A DNA stretch of 64,000 nucleotides, taken from NCBI GenBank assembly GCA_030522415.1, contig CM060115.1, positions 8,715,579 through 8,779,578 on the forward strand, written 5' to 3'. The notes beneath the pieces are model-generated. The model saw only the letters and a list, made by a program, of their open reading frames with translations. It did not search any database and had not been told where the DNA came from. The stretch is from Channallabes apus. Taxonomy: Eukaryota > Chordata > Actinopteri > Siluriformes > Clariidae. How positions within the stretch are numbered: position 1 is the stretch's first letter; each line of letters begins with the position of its first letter. The translations under genes were made by a program, and so were the position numbers. Below are positions 13,926-26,930 of this stretch, piece after piece.

Positions 13926-15059
13926 CATCGAGCTAGCAACCTGACCCCTAAAGTAATTGCCAAAGGAACGACGGATATATCTCCAGGGTGGAAGTATTCA
14001 TCACCCAATGCGCCAGAGGGCAAATGGACATACCAAAGACACAAAAGGGTAAATGAACACTGTAGAACTGATGGGCTATGAAGATGGTGGACAATTCTAT
14101 GGTATTGATGTGATGGACATTTCTGTGGTATGGAGGTGATGGACATTTCTGTAGTATGGAGGTGATGGACATTTATGTAGTAATGGGTGTGAAGGACATT
14201 TCTATGGTATAGAGATGATGGACATTTCTATAGTATGGAGGTGATGGACATTTCTATAGTATGGAGGTGATGGACATTTATGTGGTATGAAGATGATGGA
14301 CATTTCTGTGGTATGGAGATGATGGACATTTCTACAGTATGGAGCTGATGGACATTTATGTGGTATGGAGGTGATGGACATTTATGTGGTAATGGAGGTT
14401 ATGGATATTTCTGTGGTATGGAGATGATGGACATTTCTATAGTATGGAGGTGATGGACATTTCTATAGTACGGAGGTGATTGACATTTCTATAATATGGA
14501 GGTGATGGACATTTCTGTGGTAATGGAGGTGATGGACATTTCTGTGGTATGAAGATGATGGACATTTCTGTGGTATGGAGATGATGGACATTTCTGTGGT
14601 ATGAACCTGGTAAAAAATTCCTTAGATATGGATCTGATAAACATGTTTATGGTTATTTGATGGGCATTTCGGTGGTGCTAAAGGACTTTTCTGTTGCATG
14701 GAGCTTGTGAACATTTATATACAGTACTATGCAGTTAGAAGACATTTCTAAGGTACGGCGCTAGTGGACATTTCTAATTTTGGGGGGATGATGGACATTT
14801 CTGTGGCACGGAGCTGATGTGCATTTGTTAGATATGGATCTAATGAACATTTTATGGTTATATGATGGACATTTCTGTTGGATGGAGCTGATGGACATTT
14901 CTCATCACTGGCCATCACAGCCGTACAGCTGTTTTTTTTTTTTTCTTCTTCTTCTTCTTTTTAAGCCTCAAAGTTACTGAGCTGAAGGATGTCTCTGTAT
15001 CTGTTCTCTGTTATTCACAGAAGCATTAAGTGTCTAAAGCTGGAATGGGGGAAAAAAAA
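13926..15059. repeat. Large tandem duplication, copy 1, with 26-bp minisatellite core
   Basis: Starts CATCGAGCTAGCAACCTGAC, leads through a unique 170-bp segment into a 26-bp minisatellite (GATGGACATTTCTGTGGTAT+GGAGAT), then a unique tail ending CTAAAGCTGGAATGGGGGAA. The whole block recurs immediately downstream. Lead and tail differ from copy 2 at only a few bases, so the duplication is younger than the minisatellite. Confidence 0.9.
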
Positions 15060-16564
15060 CATCGAGCTAGCAACCTGATCCCTAAAGTAATTGCCAAAGG
15101 AACGACGGATATATCTCCAGGGTGGAAGTATTCATCACCCAATGCACCAGAGGGCAAATGGACATACCAAAGACACAAAAGGGTAAATGAACACTGTAGA
15201 ACTGATGGGGTATGAAGATGGTGGACAATTCTATGGTATTGATGTGATGGACATTTCTGTGGTATGGAGGTGATGGACATTTCTGCAATATGGAGGTGAT
15301 GGACATTTATGTAGTAATGGGGGTGAAGGACATTTCTGTGGTATGGAGGTGATGGACATTTATGTAGTAATGGGGGTGAAGGACATTTCTGTGGTATGGA
15401 GGTGATGGACATTTATGTAGTAATGGGGGTGAAGGACATTTCTGTGGTATGGAGGTGATGGACATTTATGTAGTAATGGGGGTGAAGGACATTTCTGTGG
15501 TATGGAGGTGATGGACATTTATGTAGTAATGGGGGTGATGGACATTCCTGTGGTAATGGGGGTGATGGATATTTCTATGGTATAGAGATGATGGACATTT
15601 CTATAGTATGGAGGTGATGGACATTTATGTGGTATGGAGGTGATGGACATTTATGTGGTATGGAGATGATGGACATTTCTATAGTATGGAGGTGATGGAC
15701 ATTTATGTGGTATGGAGGTGATGGACATTTATGTGGTAATGGAGGTTATGGATATTTCTGTGGTATGGAGATGATGGACATTTCTATAGTATGGAGGTGA
15801 TGGACATTTCTATAGTATGGAGGTGATGGACATTTCTATAGTATGGAGGTGACGGACATTTCTATGGTATGGAGATGATGGAAATTTCTGTGGTATGGAG
15901 ATGATGGACATTTCTATGGTATGGAGATGATGGACATTTCTGTGGTATGGAGATGATGGACATTTCTGTGGTATGGAGATGATGGACATTTCTATGGTAT
16001 GGAGATGATGGAAATTTCTGTGGTATGGAGATGATGGAAATTTCTGTGGTATGGAGATGATGGACATTTCTGTGGTATGGAGATGATGGACATTTCTGTG
16101 GTATGGAGATGATGGACATTTCTGTGGTATGGAGATGATGGACATTTCTGTGGTATGGAGATGATGGACATTTCTGTGGTATGAACCTGGTAAAAAATTC
16201 CTTAGATATGGATCTGATAAACATGTTTATGGTTATTTGATGGGCATTTCGGTGGTGCTAAAGGACTTTTCTGTTGCATGGAGCTTGTGAACATTTATAT
16301 ATAGAACTATGCAGTTTGAAGACATTTCTAAGGTACGGCGCTAGTGGACATTTCTAATTTTGGGGGGATGATGGACATTTCTGTGGGATGGAGCTGATGG
16401 ACATTTCTCATCACTGGCCATCACAGCCGTACAGCTGCTTTGTTTTTTTTCTTCTTCTTCTTCTTTTTAAGCCTCAAAGTTACTGAGCTGAAGGATGTCT
16501 CTGTATCTGTTCTCTGTTATTCACAGAAGCATTAAGTGTCTAAAGCTGGAATGGGGAAAAAAAA
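15060..16564. repeat. Large tandem duplication, copy 2, expanded minisatellite core
   Basis: Same lead and tail as 13926..15059, but about 370 bp longer because the 26-bp core has expanded. Its 15900-16180 part is highly homogeneous, and at 15310-15540 a compound unit of about 57 bp (two subunits) repeats. Long minus-strand frames here (SIISIPQKCPSSPYHRN-like) are repeat translations, not genes. Confidence 0.9.
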
Positions 16565-16719
16565 CAGCGCTTTCACTCTACAAATGAAAGAAAAACGAGC
16601 TTAGTTACAGAAACAAAACAACAACAACAACAACAAAGAAACAGATAGTGCTCCTGTAGCAACCATAGCAACTGCCAGCTTCTAAAGGAGAGAGAGAGAC
16701 AGAGAGAGAGAGACAGAGA

Positions 16720-16765
<46 letters not shown>

Positions 16766-17500
16766 GACTGTAAACAGAAGTAGAGAGCTTGGTGTGTAAC
16801 ATATTTAGCAATGTGTTGGTGCCAATATACATACAGTAGAATATGCTTATGTTCATGTTTCCTAACTAGCAAAACATATGCTAAGCATACAGTATACTGT
16901 ATAGTCAAACACTATATTACAGGCAAAACATTCAAAACACACACACACACACACACACATGATTGGAAATGACTGGAATGCAAGCAAGTCAATTTGGCTA
17001 CTACCATTAAGGTAATGCTAACGTGCTAATTCACTCATGTTCAAGCAGTTAGCTACTGTAGCATGCTGGATAGCCTGCACTATTTGCTAAACATGTTGCT
17101 ACACCAGTATAGTTATAATTCCTGGTGATTTCTGTGTTAAAGGTGAGCTGACATGAAATTCTCATATTTTAACATTCCCTCTTAAATGTAATGTATCTAC
17201 TTAAAATATCTATACCCAGGTATATATATATATATAATATATTGTCTATATACTGTACAGTTTTCCCCCTTACTGATTTCTTATTTTTGTGCATGTTTGT
17301 CACACTTTAATGCTTTAGATCATCAAACTAATTCAAATATTAGTCAAAGATAAAACAAGTAAACACATCATGCCATGCCTCCTCTTTTAAAACATAACGG
17401 AACTCTGAACACTTTGAGTTCAATTTCTCTAGCCACATCCGGGCCTGATTACGAACATGCAAAAAAATAAATAATAATAAAAAAAATAAAAAATAGGTAT
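16565..17500. repeat. Simple repeats: (GA)n, (AC)n, (TA)n in intron
   Basis: (GA)n with interruptions at 16687-16761, (AC)n at 16938-16960 and (TA)n at 17220-17235. The rest is unrecognised AT-rich sequence. Confidence 0.85.
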
Positions 17501-17504
17501 AGAA

Positions 17505-18035
17505 CATGTACTTAATTACTATACTTAAGTACATACTTCATGTACCTGCACTTTACCCGGATCATTTTAATAGAGGATTCTTTTACTTCTACTCCATTGT
17601 ATAGTACAGCAAATATTTGTACTTTTGCTGAGCGACAGTACAGATTTGCATGGTGTTGTGTTACTTCATGACGGTGCTGTGTAGTATTTGAAGTGGTCCT
17701 GTGGAAGCAGATGACTATTATGCGTAGTTGCATGGCTTGACTTTCCTTTGAAACGTGTTTAATAACGTAACAGGTGTTTGAAATCAAAAGCAGAGCTGGA
17801 TGCAGGCGGCGAGGAAACCAGCGTGTTTGTGTGAGAGGGAGAAAGAGGGAGATTTTTTATTTATTTATTTTTTACTATGAGAAAGAGTACTGTATTCTAA
17901 GAGTATGCTAATTCAAGCCTCATACTTTTAAGTACACAAGTAAATAAAGGACTTCTACTTTTACTTGAGTTACATTTGCCTTAGGGAATCTCTACTTTTA
18001 CTCAAGCACAGGATTTATTCCGACCTCTGTACACA
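17505..18035. mobile_element. Non-autonomous hAT-like repeat (TACTTAAGTAC type)
   Basis: ATACTTAAGTACATACTTCA near the left end and GACTTCTACTTTTACTTGAG, ATCTCTACTTTTACTCAAGC at the right are hallmarks of a dispersed teleost element. Its inverted ends are rich in ACTTTTACTCAAGTAC. Related pieces lie at 25680..25815 and 52045..52185. I did not resolve termini or a target duplication. Confidence 0.5.
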
Positions 18036-18261
18036 AGTAGCAACAATACAGAATATCTTGAATATCTTCTCTTGGCAGAGGAGCTCATTAATATGCATGA
18101 CATCACATACAAATCCGTCACTTTTTTTTTGGCTTCCACTATCTAATGACTTTGACTGTTGGCCAATAAAGGATCATGTTCGCAACTTGACCAACAGGAA
18201 GCTATGTTTCTTACTGTGGAAACTCTGTGCTAAAAAAAGTCATGTAAGAGATGTTTTCATT

Positions 18262-18460
18262 TACATTTAGGCATTTGGCAGATGCTCTTATCCAGAGCGA
18301 CTTACATTTTTTATCTCATTACACATCTGAGCAGTTTAGGGTTAAGGGCCTTGCTCAAGGGCCCAACAGTGGCAACTTGGTGACTTTGTGGGGTTTGAAC
18401 CTGGGATCTTCCGAACCGTAGTCCAATGCCTTAACCACTGAGCTACCCCTGGCCCATTTC
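18262..18460 (-). mobile_element. tRNA-derived SINE, near complete, reverse orientation
   Basis: The plus strand shows the tail first (TTTGGCAGATGCTCTTATCC, AGAGCGACTTACA), then CTTGCTCAAGGGCCCAACAG and GGTTTGAACCTGGGATCTTC (B box). It ends with CCTTAACCACTGAGCTACCC (A box complement). One of the best-preserved SINE copies here. Confidence 0.85.
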
Positions 18461-18904
18461 GGCTTAAAATGTTCCTTCAACTATGCTAAACCGGCTAGGA
18501 AAAATCTAGCTATCAAAAAATATTCAATAAATAAAAATAAAAAAACAGAAACAAACGGATGATTTATGAAATGAAACGGCAAAAAGAAATTCCTATAGAG
18601 TGTATCAGAAAGTTTTTTTTAAATCCCCCTTGACCATGAAATGGACTCGTTGTTTTGTTTCACCTGTAGAGACTCACCCAACAAAAGCAGAAATAACCAC
18701 AATCATTGTCTACACAGATTTTGTATCCATTGTGTATATACAGTATATACAGAGCCACATGTTCGTTTATTTCCCCTTAAAATTATCAGGGAGATATGAA
18801 TGATTATACAGAACGACACACACAGCTTTTGCAGCTTTTCCAGAGTGGCCATTATTATAGCAAGAAATACGATGTGGTATCAAAAGTTCCAAGACTAGTT
18901 TTAT

Positions 18905-19194
18905 AACACAGTCACACCAACCTTCATAAGTCGGTGTGCCAAAAGACATCGTCCTGTGTACATGTACATTGGGAGCTGTGCAACTGGTGCTATTCTGGCC
19001 ACGTGCTATTTCGTCAAGAAGTTCTGTGCAAATCGGTCACAGAGATGTTTTGGCAAGGTTACGGCGATGCTTCGAGTCGTTCCAGGTGTTTTGAGTGGCA
19101 TGCACGCTTCGAGAGCGGAAGAACATCAATGAAAGACGACGGGTTTTCGGAAAGACCTTTAACGAGCTCAAACCTCAAAGCTTGTCCATGGTGA
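18905..19194 (+). pseudogene. Mariner transposase fragment, N-terminal part
   Basis: The frame from 18934 reads YGDASSRSRCFEWHARFESG followed by RTSMKDDGFSERPLTSSN. This matches the mariner N-terminal region between the DNA-binding helices and the catalytic core (family pattern YG..ALSRS.VFEWH.RF..GR....D..R.GRP.TS). Upstream the frame is degraded, and after 19194 the homology stops. No DDE core, no matching right terminus: a dead fragment. Confidence 0.75.
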
Positions 19195-20999
19195 TCATCG
19201 GAGAACTTCCGCACCCACTCTATTCGCCAGGTAATGATGAAGTAATATTAATAATAATAAGTAATAAAGTACATAATTGTAAACAAAGCTAAAAATTCTT
19301 ATAAACACTAGTGGAATAAACCCTGGTGCTGGGGGAGTCCCCTGTCCTGCTTAGCGTAGTGTTTTCTCAGCACCAGCACCTTATTAAACTAATCAACTAA
19401 TTAAGAGCCTTTTCTGAATTGAAGTGGGTGTGACAGAGCACTTAAACACTTAAATGTGCAAGACAGGGGAGTCCTCCAGGACCAGAGTTGAGAACCGCAG
19501 GAATAAACAAAGTGAGACTGAATCTGAAGATTAATTTCATGCTAAGCAGCATGGCATGTGATCTAAATTCGCTACCATTTCTCGTGAATAAAATGTCTTT
19601 TTTTTTTCCCTTGTCTCCTTCGTAGCTGAACACAGGGGGGGGTTGTTGTGCTCTTACTCCATCAACTGTACGACGCTAACCAAAAACGATCACAGGAACA
19701 GAGCAGACGCGAGGCACGGGTGAGAAACACAGTCTGACACCATGGCTCGAAAATACTAATCAGCACCGTGATCTCCTGCAACGAACACTGCCAATTTACA
19801 CACACATATATACACGCACACAGACACCTGGGACTTTGAGCTTGTGACTCAGTGTGTGTTTGTAGCTGTGGCATTTTACACTGCAGTCACACAGCCAGCT
19901 TAAGGTCATTGAGGAATGCACAGAGAGAGAGAGAGAGAGAGAGAAATCCGAACAAAGCCTGGGTCCTAAACAGTAAATATTGCTTGTAACATTTTTTCAC
20001 CACGCAGTCATCAAAATCACATTTTCTCTGTAGCTAAATCTCTAACGGCGCTCTAGGAAGTGTGTAATGGAAAATTATTCCTGTGTGATGGAAACTTTTA
20101 TATATATCTGATATCGCCTGTGAAAGTGAAATCAAATCAAAATATAAGCGGAAAACAACGGGAAAGAATATCTGATATCGTCTCCATTGCTTTTGAATAG
20201 ACTTATTAATGCTCTAAACTAAAATTATTCTATTCGAATACTTCACGCGCACAAAAACACACAGGAGCGTCTACCTGGGAGGGAATGCTACAGCACGGTA
20301 CTCACTAAAATGAATCCTCACAACTGCTCTGAATTACAGAATAACGCTAATATGATTTGAAAAAAAATATATTCTGCTCTGCCGAGCGACAGTACTTGGT
20401 CTCTCCTCTGCTTACTTTTCGAAGGGGGGGGGGAAAAACATCACCAGGAGAGCCAGACTTTTTCGTAAATGCGCCCTCCGAATGCAGGGGTACAGCCGTA
20501 CTCTTGACAGGGGCCGAGCCGTACTTGGCCCCTGAACAGCAGAGCGGCTTGGCTGCCTGCATACTGAATGGCGCAACATCAGAATAAAGAGACTTCTCAC
20601 ACAGCTGTGTAAGGAACAAATTCTGATGCAATATATGCGACTTGGGAATGCTCACTTCACCCCGGAATGCGCACCAGATAGGAATACTGATCTACTAGGC
20701 TCAGCTGTCCCTCCCCGAAACAATTATACTGTCATAATGCGCGATATTCATGCTTCAATATTCATGCTACAATAATAATTCCGCTGTAAAAGCAATCCCA
20801 TGTTCATAACAATTATACTGGTACAGCAAGTACAGTCTTTGTAGTACTTGTAAAAGCAGTAGGTTGTGTAAAGGGATTGCACTAGTAAAACATCATAACA
20901 AATTACACAATAATACTGTAATAAAAATATATTATTCAAAGCGGTAGCACTTTTATAACTGTCATACTGATGCAAACTGTTAACGCAATCACTCCATTT
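19195..20999. other. Intron sequence, largely unrecognised
   Basis: (GA)n at 19921-19944. The 20380-20600 stretch is GC-rich compared with its flanks, with a small inverted repeat (GGGGCC..GGCCCC, 20511-20535). It could be part of an unnamed mobile element, but I could not define ends. No exon recognised. Confidence 0.4.
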
Positions 21000-22935
21000 C
21001 AATCCTATACACTAATGTTACAGTACTCACAATAATCAACACTATAAAAGTAATCAAACTATTCCATACTGTTACAGTGCTCACTAATTTATTTCTGTTA
21101 CAATAACCAGACTATTCCATACTGTTACAGTAATTATACTAATGACTGCTGTAACACTACTCATTAATCACATTAATAGTAATACTAATAGTCCTCACAA
21201 TATTTCATACAATACCAATAATCACACTAATACATACTGTTACAGTACTCACACCAATTAATACTGTTAAAATAATCACACTATTCCATACTGTTACAGT
21301 AAGTACACTAATCCCTACTGTTATAGTCCTCACACTAAATATAATCTTAAAATAATCACACTATTCCATAATGTTACAGCAATAACAGTAATCCCTACTG
21401 TTACTCTATTGTTACAGTACTCACAATAACCTGTAATGGTACAGTACTCACAATAATTAATAATAGTAAAATAATTATACTATTCCATACTGTTACAGCA
21501 GTTACACTAATTCCTACTGCTACATTAATCATACAAATCAATTTTGTTACCGTTATCACACTAAATGCATACAGTTACAGTACTTACATTAATAAATACT
21601 GTTACAGTAATCACACTAACAAATACTGTTACAGTACTCACAGTGATAAATACTGATACAGTACTCACAGTGATAAATACTGTTACAGTATATACAGAAT
21701 TTAATAATGTTACAGTAATCACACTAACAAATACTGTTACAGTATTCACAGTAATAAATAATGTTACAGTACGTACAGTATTAAATATGTTACAGTACTC
21801 ACAGTAATAAATAATGTTACAGTACTCACAGTGATAAATATGGTCACAGTACTCACAGTAATAAATATGTTACAGTACGTACAGTATTAAATATGTTACA
21901 GTACTCACAGTAATAAATAATGTTACAGTACGTACAGTATTAAATATGTTACAGTACTCACAGTAATAAATAATGTTACTGTAATCACACTAACAAATAC
22001 TGTTACAGTATTCACAGTAATAAATAATGTTACAGTACGTACAGTATTAAATATGTTACTGTAATCACACTAACAAATACTGTTACAGTACTCACAGTAA
22101 TAAATATGTTACAGTACGTACAGTATTAAATATGTTACAGTACGTACAGTAATAAATATGTTACAGTACTCACAGTAATAAATATGTTACAGTACTCACA
22201 GTAATAAATATGTTACAGTACGTACAGTATTAAATACTGTTACAGTACTCACAGTAATAAATAATGTTACAGTACGTACAGTATTAAATACTGTTACAGT
22301 ATTCACAGTAATAAATAATGTTACAGTACGTACAGTATTAAATATGGTCACAGTACTCACAGTAATAAATAATGTTACTGTAATCACACTAACAAATACT
22401 GTTACAGTACTCACAGTAATAAATAATGTTACAGTACGTACAGTATTAAATACTGTTACAGTACTCACAGTAATAAATAATGTTACAGTACGTACAGTAT
22501 TAAATATGTTACAGTACTCACAGTAATAAATACTGTTACAGTACGTACAGTATTAAATATGTTACAGTACTCACAGTAATAAATACTGTTACAGTACTCA
22601 CAGTAATAAATACTGTCACATTACACACAGTAGTAACTATTGTTACAGTACTCACACTAACAAATACTGATACAGTACTCACAGTAATAAATACTGTTAC
22701 GGTACTCACAGTAATAAATACTGTTACGGTATTCACAGTAATAAATAATGTTACAGTACTCACAGTAATAAATACTGTTACATTACGTACAGTATTAAAT
22801 ATGTTACAGTACTCACAGTAATAAATACTGTTACACTACTCACTATAATAAATACAGTCACAGTATTTCACACAGCAGATATTGCTACAGTAATCACACA
22901 TATACAGTAGATACTGCTACAGTAATCACACTGTT
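21000..22935. repeat. 26/27-bp minisatellite built on GTTACAGTACTCACAGTAAT
   Basis: Tandem array with two main unit types: GTTACAGTACTCACAGTAAT+AAATACT (27) and GTTACAGTACGTACAGTATT+AAATAT (26). It is degenerate at 21000-21560 and regular from 21560 to 22830. Each unit carries one or two copies of the ACAGTA core, which is over-represented in the whole window. Long frames in both directions (TVTVFITVS-like) are repeat translations. Confidence 0.95.
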
Positions 22936-23700
22936 CCATACTGTGAGGGAAATCATCCCAAACAAAATCTGTTGCACTAGAACTGCTATAACAATCACAC
23001 CAAGCATGCCGTCATTCAAAGGTAACCATAATGATCCTTTCTGATATAATAACTACTGTACCTTAACACTTACAGTTCTATTAATCATACCTATCCATAC
23101 ACTTATCCAAATAAATAACCATTATAGCAACTGTTATCCTGTTGAGACAGAGTCCTAGCAGATGTCATTCATCTCACCAGTTGTTAACAGTGTGTTATAC
23201 TGTAGGAGGAAAACCACTAAACTGAAGTTCTGCACTCAAGGACTTGACTTATATCAATCACAGTGTTCTATACTGTTACAGCAATCATACTTGTCCATGA
23301 TCTCAACATCAACAAGCAACATCTGATGCACCTAACCTTCAGAGGCACACATTCATATTCATCAGCTTTAATACGCAAGAAAATTGTAATGAGCTATTCA
23401 AGCACTTGATTAGGGTTGGTGTTACCGTAGTGGTGTGCTGTTAATTATGATGAAGATGAACGTCTGTGCATGATTTACTTTTCTTTTTTTCCCCCAAACG
23501 TTTATCAAATGTTCTATTTATAGAAAAGAAACTATATCTTACACATGCAGTATACCAGACATATACATATAGTAGAGTAACTTGCATTTGTCAAAAGTCG
23601 TCAATTATTATTTATAAACATTATTTCATCAGTCTCTTTCGGATTGTCATAATCTCAGAAGAGCAAAACCTGTCATATATCCCAAACCAACAATTAATAA
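22936..23700. other. Intron sequence, nothing recognised
   Basis: AT-rich, trailing off from the satellite. No exon or named repeat. Confidence 0.5.
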
Positions 23701-23702
23701 TT

Positions 23703-23983
23703 CATTTATTCGTTTTCTATACCGCTTACCCTGTACAGTAACCACCAGGGTCACAGAAAGCCTGCAGCCTATCCCAGGAAACTTCGACACGGATAGGGTG
23801 CCAATCCATCACAGGGCACACATGCACACACTCATTATGGGTCATTTGGGAGCTTGTCTTCATAGTGTAGGAGGCAACCCACCAAGGACGGTGAGAACAT
23901 GCAAACTCCATGCACACCGACCCAAGGTGGGAATCGAACCCTCACCCCTGGAGGTGTGAAGCCACTATGTCGCCTCACTACAA
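23703..23983 (-). mobile_element. Full-length SINE/LINE-tail repeat, reverse orientation
   Basis: On the plus strand: TTATTCGTTTTCTATACCGC, GCCTGCAGCCTATCCCAGGA, GTGCCAATCCATCACAGGGC, GAGAACATGCAAACTCCATG, then GGGAATCGAACCCTCACCCC (B box) and AAGCCACTATGTCGCC (A box). This copy contains both the tRNA-derived head and the tail. Confidence 0.8.
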
Positions 23984-24145
23984 TGATTATTTAACAATAT
24001 TAAGCCCTGTCAGTAGAGGTTAATATCCCCAAGGTTCTGAACAAATACCTTTCTACAGACCACTTCATACAGTACCATTTGTAAAATTGTAATTACATAT
24101 TTACTACAAATAATAATAATAATAATAATAAATTTTTATATACAG

Positions 24146-24178
<33 letters not shown>

Positions 24179-25194
24179 TGTGCCAAACAAAAAAATAAAC
24201 ACATTAAGAAAATTTAAATACTGTAGTGTTAATCATGATGAATATATAAGTATATTAGTATAACCAAAGTATATTATAATAAGTAATTAATTATACTATT
24301 ATGATATTATTATTGCTATAAATTATATATGTATATATGTAATATAAATGTATACATATACAAGTTTTTCTTTTCCTTAAATGAACATTATATATACTGT
24401 ATACAGTATATATACAGTATATATTAAGGTTTACTGTATATAATAAAATTTTTCTGTTTAATTTTGCAAATTCGTGCCAATATACTACACCATGTTTTTC
24501 CGGTTTCGACCATCTCGCTAATGTACAGTATCCTTTTCTTGTGTTGCCTTATTGTTGGATGATTATTGCCCTTACTGTGTCTGCACACGGCCTCTCCAAT
24601 GATTTGTTTTCTGCAGCCTGTTTCAACTAAGCCTTACTGTTGAGCCTGGGAAGTTCTGGATCTCAGTGTCTAGTCTTCATTTCATCCTCGAATAACCTGC
24701 ATAATGAACCATGATAGAATCGAGCTCTCCACTCTACTTTGTGACCTCACATATTGAGCAGGAACGCTAAAACTGGCTTGTTTTAAATGGAACTGTAAGT
24801 TTAGCAAAGTAGAAACAAATCTGTAGCCAAACACCAATCTACAGGTATTTAATTGGTTTAATTGGAGTCCATCTATTGATGAGGAGATACCTCCGGGGTT
24901 TTGAAGTTCACTTTTAAGTCTGTTCAATTTGGAAGGTATATTCTTTCTTTACATACAGTAGGGGCATTTTGATCCACAAATAAGGACTGTTCCAATCAAC
25001 TGGATGACAGCTGAACTTTAACAAAACCAATGGATGTACTGTATAATAGAGCATGAACATCCAACAATTGTCACTCAAAGGAACATATTTGAGCAAGTTT
25101 GAGCATATAGTATTTACAAATGTATGTAGAAATTGTCTTTTATACAATTTATAGATGGCAAAGTGTTTGCAGTTAACTTTAGTCAAGCAATTGG
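23984..25194. other. AT-rich intron sequence with microsatellites
   Basis: (TAA)n at 24110-24132, (AT)n then (AG)n at 24148-24178, and a dense cluster of TACAGTA/TACTGTA between 24145 and 24440. No exon seen. Confidence 0.5.
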
Positions 25195-25365
25195 GAAATG
25201 CCAATTAGCCTAATCTACATGTCTTTGGACTGTGGGAGGCAACCGGAGAACCCAGAGAACAAGCAAACTCCATGCACACAGAGAAGGGAGTTGAGCCTGG
25301 ATGGGATTCGAACACGGATCGCAGAGGTGCAAGGCGACACTGCTAACCACTACACCAACTCCACT
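25195..25365 (-). mobile_element. Partial SINE, reverse orientation
   Basis: CTAATCTACATGTCTTTGGA, CTCCATGCACACAGAG, GGATGGGATTCGAACACGGA (B box) and GGCGACACTGCTAACCACTA (A box). Same family as 23703..23983, but lacking the tail. Confidence 0.75.
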
Positions 25366-26927
25366 ACTTCTCACAACAAATACCTGTACTTTCTCCTATC
25401 TATCTTTGTGCACAGTGTTAAGTGGCATGCACTATTGGAAGTTGTAACAGTGCCACCTGCTGATTATTATGGATAACTGCATGGTATATTGCACAATCGT
25501 AATTAATTTGCCTTCCCTCCGAGAAAGGATTAATCATGTAGCAGGTGGTTGAAACCAGAAGTAGAAATGGTTGCAGACAATAATTAAAACAGCATGAGAA
25601 AGGAAGGAAGCAGAGAGAGAAAAAGAGAGAGAGAGAGATAGTTTTACCACAACTTAAATGATACTGAGAGCTAATAGAAGCTCAGTAATTTTGATATTTT
25701 AAATCTGAAGTTTATGCAGTATATGAAGAACTTCTACTTTTACTTAAGACTTATTTTACCCAGGGTATATCTGCTTTTACTCACGTACATGATTTTTGCG
25801 CTTTGCCCACTTCTGCTGCCAGGTGATATAAGGCATAGCCTTAGTGTCGGCCAATTGATTCGTTTTTGGAGGCTTTAATTTGCTTTGGATTATAGTGGTC
25901 TGGCAGACGACTCTGTTAAGATCTTGAACTGTTAGAGAAACTATTTGATGTGGCGCTCGCTCTACAATCTAAGGATCATCCTCGAGCTATGAAGCTTTTG
26001 TGCAACTTAGATGAAAACTGTACCAAAAGACTTCAAGAGTTCAAGATGAAATACAAAATAGCTTGGTAAGAAAAATCTAACTATGAATAAATAAGTGGCA
26101 GACATATTGGTTCTTTTCTCTAAAAAAGCTAAAATGTATATGGACAATATGCACAATATATAGAGTACTGTACTGTACGTGAATATGGACTGAGTCCGGT
26201 GTCTTATAATTGGTTTGTCAATACTTTAAAACTAATCGGATGAAGCAAATCTGGCACTAAATTGAATTCAACTGGAGGAGACACTGTGAGGAAGAGATGG
26301 ATGATTGGCATCTCTTTTGCCCAAAGCTCAATAGAATCCCATTTTGTGTGTATGACAGGCAGTCATGAGAGCTGTGCTTTATGTCTCCTGTCTTCAGCTC
26401 TCTCCTCGCTTCCCTTCTGACCTCCTCCTCCTCTTCCCTCTTCTCTTCCTCCCTTTTCTCATCTCCCGGCACCACCTATTCAAAATCTGCAGCTTTTCAA
26501 ATCAATACTAGAGAGAGAAAGATGGCGGGTGCTGATGCTGCAGGACCTCCATCACAGCTCTGCCACATTAATCTAATTACTCTGCTCAGTGTGTGTGTTT
26601 GAGAAAGAGTGAGCGAGAGCGGGAGAGAGGTTGATAGAGGAAGTGAAACTGAGAGTTTCGGTTTGGTTTGTGATTGGTTGTAGTTGTTTCCACTCGCCTT
26701 CTCCGTTTTAACGAATCACCAGGTCATTATACTGAGATTCCTTGAATTTTTGCATGTTGGTTTTGTTACTTCAGATAGCTTTGTATTTGTATGAAGCTAC
26801 CTCGCTATGCTTGTGTCTGAACTCGTGTGTGCTAATTCTCCGCTGTCAGGACTGTTAGTGGTAAGTGTGTGAAAGTCACGCCTGTAAAACCTACATGTGG
26901 CTTTCGAATAACGCGCCCCCTATAGAG
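25366..26927. other. Intron sequence with a diverged hAT-like repeat end
   Basis: 25730-25815 (ACTTCTACTTTTACTTAAGA, GCTTTTACTCACGTACATGA) matches the right end of the element at 17505..18035. A pyrimidine-rich CCTCCTC tract lies at 26395-26465, and the nested motif TACTGTACTGTA is at 26166. No exon recognised. Confidence 0.45.
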
Positions 26928-26930
26928 TAA

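Noticed and set aside
15810..16224. Repetitive frames of 111-120 codons rich in SIPQKCPSSPYHRN
   Set aside because: Translation of the 26-bp minisatellite in two frames; no independent coding evidence.
20511..20535. Small GGGGCC/GGCCCC inverted repeat as a regulatory palindrome
   Set aside because: Only six-base arms in a locally GC-rich patch; too weak to support.
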